Below, piece by piece: positions 61,923 to 64,000 of a stretch of DNA of 64,000 nt. Made by a program: the position numbers and the translations under genes. This stretch comes from Mageeibacillus sp. UBA3781. GTDB lineage: Bacteria > Bacillota > Clostridia > Saccharofermentanales > Saccharofermentanaceae. The stretch spans positions 1-64,000 of the forward strand of contig DFFH01000139.1 in NCBI GenBank assembly GCA_002368805.1, in the 5' to 3' direction. Every line of letters begins with the position of its first letter. Positions within the stretch are counted from its first letter, which is position 1. The notes below the pieces were generated by a model. It searched no databases, was not told the origin of the DNA, and saw only the letters and a list, made by a program, of their open reading frames with translations.

Positions 61923-62781
61923 ATCTGTGTCTCTCCAATAGTTCAGTGATCTTCATGGTTATGTCATCCTTGCCGCTTACATTTGTCGAAAGGATCGCAT
62001 GATGCATAAGTTTCTTTTCGTTTTCTTCAGTTATCTTTTTCTTAATATTCTTTTCCATGGAAGCTAACTTCTTGTTCATCGTCACAAAACGTGGCAGATA
62101 CCGGTTATTCTCCACTTTAAATGACCGTCCGCCGGTTAAGTCGGCATCATTTACCTGAACAAACAGAATGTCGTGCTGACAGATAAGTTTTTTCAGGACA
62201 GCTTCGGAAACTTCGGATGCACCTTTGATGTCCGTGATAACAAATACGACCATTTTTCTTCTGAAATTCTTAAGAAGGTATTCCAGAGTCTTGTTCAGGT
62301 CAGATGTATTGGAAGACTTTACATCCTTATCGTACTGTGCCAGAAAATGCTCGATATCATAAAGCCTGTTTCTCAAAGGGAAAAAGCGCATCTTCCCATC
62401 GATATTGTAAAGCGAGCCGACGAAGTCTCCGTTGGAATATGCGAGATACGATAGAGTACCGGCAGTATAAATCGCGACGTCTTTCTTCGATTCACCCTTA
62501 TCTGTCTCCGCATTCATCTTGACTCCGGAATCAAAAACAAGAAGAATATTGTGCTTCTTCTCTGCTATATACCGTTTCACAAGAAGCATGCGGCTTCGGG
62601 AGGAGGCTTTCCAGTCGATATCGCGGATATTATCACCGGGGATATATTCACGAAGATCTTCAAAGTTCAGGCTCTTTCCCATAAAGACAGACTTATACGA
62701 GCCATCAAGGATACTTGTCGCCTTGATGTTGGTATGGATCGAAATGTTCGCCTTTATTTTCGTAATATAGTCGAGGATCAT
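61906..62781 (-). CDS. DUF58-domain protein
   Basis: 291-residue cytoplasmic DUF58 protein, always tied to MoxR ATPases. The hallmark LREYIPGDNIRDIDWKASSR is at about 42-61 (family form YxPGDxxRxIDWxAsAR). A degenerate VWA-like region follows (LLVFDSGVKM). No membrane helix is present, unlike many DUF58 proteins. It overlaps moxR by four bases (ATGA). The molecular role is not settled in the family. Confidence 0.9.
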   Translation of the reverse strand: MILDYITKIKANISIHTNIKATSILDGSYKSVFMGKSLNFEDLREYIPGDNIRDIDWKASSRSRMLLVKRYIAEKKHNILLVFDSGVKMNAETDKGESKKDVAIYTAGTLSYLAYSNGDFVGSLYNIDGKMRFFPLRNRLYDIEHFLAQYDKDVKSSNTSDLNKTLEYLLKNFRRKMVVFVITDIKGASEVSEAVLKKLICQHDILFVQVNDADLTGGRSFKVENNRYLPRFVTMNKKLASMEKNIKKKITEENEKKLMHHAILSTNVSGKDDITMKITELLERHRYANIR

Positions 62782-63767
62782 GGTGTCTGAATAGCTCCTA
62801 CGATCTTATCAATAATCTGTTCAGCTGTCACTCCGTCTGCTACCGCTGCAAAGTTCAGAGAAATACGATGACGGAGAACGCTGTGGATCAGAGTCTTAAC
62901 ATCATCAGGTGTAACATAGCTTCTGCCGTTGATAAGAGCAACTGCCTTGGAAACCTCCATCAGAGCGATGCAACCACGGGTACTGGAACCGAGCGTGATA
63001 TATTCGGAGAGTTCCTTGCCGATTACACCTGCAGGGTTTCTGGTGGCATTAACGATGTTGATGATATATTTCTTGATCGCATCATCAAGATATACTTTTC
63101 TTGCCATCTGCTGCAGGAAATATACATCTTCGAGTTCAACTACAGCCTCGGACTTGGAGAATACATCTTTCTCAATACGGTTAAGGATCTCAAACTCTTC
63201 ATCCTTAGTAGGATAGTCGATCTTCTCTTTCAGCAGGAAACGGTCAAGCTGTGCTTCAGAAAGGAGATATGTTCCTTCCTGCTCGATCGGGTTCTGTGTC
63301 GCAATAACAGTGAAGATCTTCGGCATTGCGTAATTATAACCGCCGATCGTTGTCTGGTGCTCCTGCATGACTTCAAGCATAGCACTCTGTGTCTTTGCAC
63401 TGGAACGGTTGATCTCATCGAGAAGAACAAAGTTCGCATATACAGGGCCAAGCTTGGTCTCAAATGTATTCGTAGTATAGTTAAAGATCTGTGTACCGAT
63501 GATATCACTTGGCAGAAGGTCCGGTGTACACTGGATTCTCGAAAACTTACCATTTACGGCATCGGTAAGTGTTTTTGCCGCGGTAGTCTTCGCAAGACCC
63601 GGAACAGACTCTAGAAGGATATGGCCGTTAGAAATGATCGCGATCAAAAGCGACCAGCCAAGCCTCGTCTGTCCTACCATCTTCTTATAGTAGCTGTCCG
63701 TTATTTTGGAAATGATCAGTTTACTCTTTTCCAGTTCAACATTCGAAATCTCTGAGTAATTCTCCAT
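62778..63767 (-). CDS. MoxR-family AAA+ ATPase
   Basis: Chaperone-like AAA+ ATPase heading the operon. The 329 residues include Walker A ESVPGLAKT (53-61), Walker B FVLLDEINRSSAKTQSA, sensor-1 VIATQNPIEQEGTY and the LSEAQLDRF segment. GAGGAG precedes the ATG. With the DUF58, VWA and TPR proteins it forms the MoxR-Bat set proposed to assemble or activate envelope or metalloprotein complexes. Confidence 0.94.
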   Translation of the reverse strand: MENYSEISNVELEKSKLIISKITDSYYKKMVGQTRLGWSLLIAIISNGHILLESVPGLAKTTAAKTLTDAVNGKFSRIQCTPDLLPSDIIGTQIFNYTTNTFETKLGPVYANFVLLDEINRSSAKTQSAMLEVMQEHQTTIGGYNYAMPKIFTVIATQNPIEQEGTYLLSEAQLDRFLLKEKIDYPTKDEEFEILNRIEKDVFSKSEAVVELEDVYFLQQMARKVYLDDAIKKYIINIVNATRNPAGVIGKELSEYITLGSSTRGCIALMEVSKAVALINGRSYVTPDDVKTLIHSVLRHRISLNFAAVADGVTAEQIIDKIVGAIQTP

Positions 63768-63821
63768 CTTCTTCTCCTCTCAACAAACCTAAAGATTCAT
63801 TGTCATTTTCTATAAGTATAA

Positions 63822-63850
63822 ATAGTATTACATATAATTCCAGAATGCAA
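63822..63850 (-). promoter_or_regulatory. Promoter of the moxR operon
   Basis: Read leftward, TTGCAT (63850-63845) and TACTAT (63827-63822) are 17 bases apart, about 55 bases before the moxR start. The remaining bases to 64000 are AT-rich with no gene seen. Confidence 0.45.
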
Positions 63851-64000
63851 ATGACTAAAATAACATGTATATTTATGCTCATCAACATAAAGACGAGATA
63901 GAAATCGATTGTGTTGCATTTCTTCAGAGAAAAAAATAATTTAGTTGAATTTTGTTACAGCTGTCGCAATTACAGATCACTTGCAGAACAGATTCGCTTT

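Overview
The window looks like a chromosomal core segment of a low-to-moderate-GC Clostridia-type Firmicute. Support comes from strong AGGAGG-type ribosome sites, the ffh-rpsP-khpA-rimM-trmD-rplS-rbgA-rnhB-yraN order, a Leu T-box, an L19 leader, a LexA box of the CGAAC-N4-GTTYG type and the miaB-mutS-mutL-miaA-hfq order. I cannot name the genus. I see no rRNA, tRNA, insertion sequence, prophage or CRISPR array.

Layout. 1-9.5 kb: SRP and ribosome-maturation genes on the + strand, with an M1 peptidase lipoprotein on the - strand and a secreted ComEC-like metallo-beta-lactamase lipoprotein. 9.7-20 kb: aminotransferase, purB, a cysteine desulfurase-thiI pair, an AIR-synthase-like protein, a zinc-ribbon membrane protein, glyA and rarA. 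20-30.5 kb: a MarR/ABC-exporter pair, a second cysteine desulfurase, a short GH32 enzyme, an EamA transporter, a lipoprotein, a second DUF3267 protein, a DHH phosphoesterase and an iron-sulfur aldo/keto reductase. 30.5-36 kb: a PHP phosphatase, M18 aminopeptidase, DAHP synthase, and T-box-controlled leuA. 36-45 kb: a small membrane protein divergent from lexA, then hfq, miaA, mutL, mutS and miaB on the - strand. 45-51 kb: a D,D-carboxypeptidase-like protein lacking its catalytic Ser and Lys, PmbA/TldD, and an acyl-CoA ligase-like enzyme. 51-58.5 kb: a compact pyrRBCFKDE operon with a YgjP-type metalloprotease at its tail and an attenuator-like leader. 58.5-63.8 kb: a MoxR-DUF58-VWA-VWA-TPR (Bat-like) operon.

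Three signals are not explained by the genes. (1) Four intergenic hairpins (near 7.9, 17.2, 34.0 and 36.2 kb) share a conserved core (CCGCAGG, 3-nt loop, CCGAGGAC, AGC). The core stems show compensatory changes, and each copy sits inside long outer arms that are complementary but differ completely between copies. This is a candidate undescribed structured element, either RNA or REP-like. (2) The 9-mer AAAAGCACT / AGTGCTTTT occurs 20 times by my count, against about 0.5 expected. It lies in several reading frames, in four non-coding stretches and in both orientations, like an uptake-type or architecture-imparting sequence. (3) Several local RNA or DNA structures could be regulatory: a hairpin enclosing the hfq ribosome site, a hairpin that may bridge the khpA ribosome site to its start, palindromes over the marR and fatty-acid-ligase promoters, and convergent genes whose stop codons form a shared terminator.
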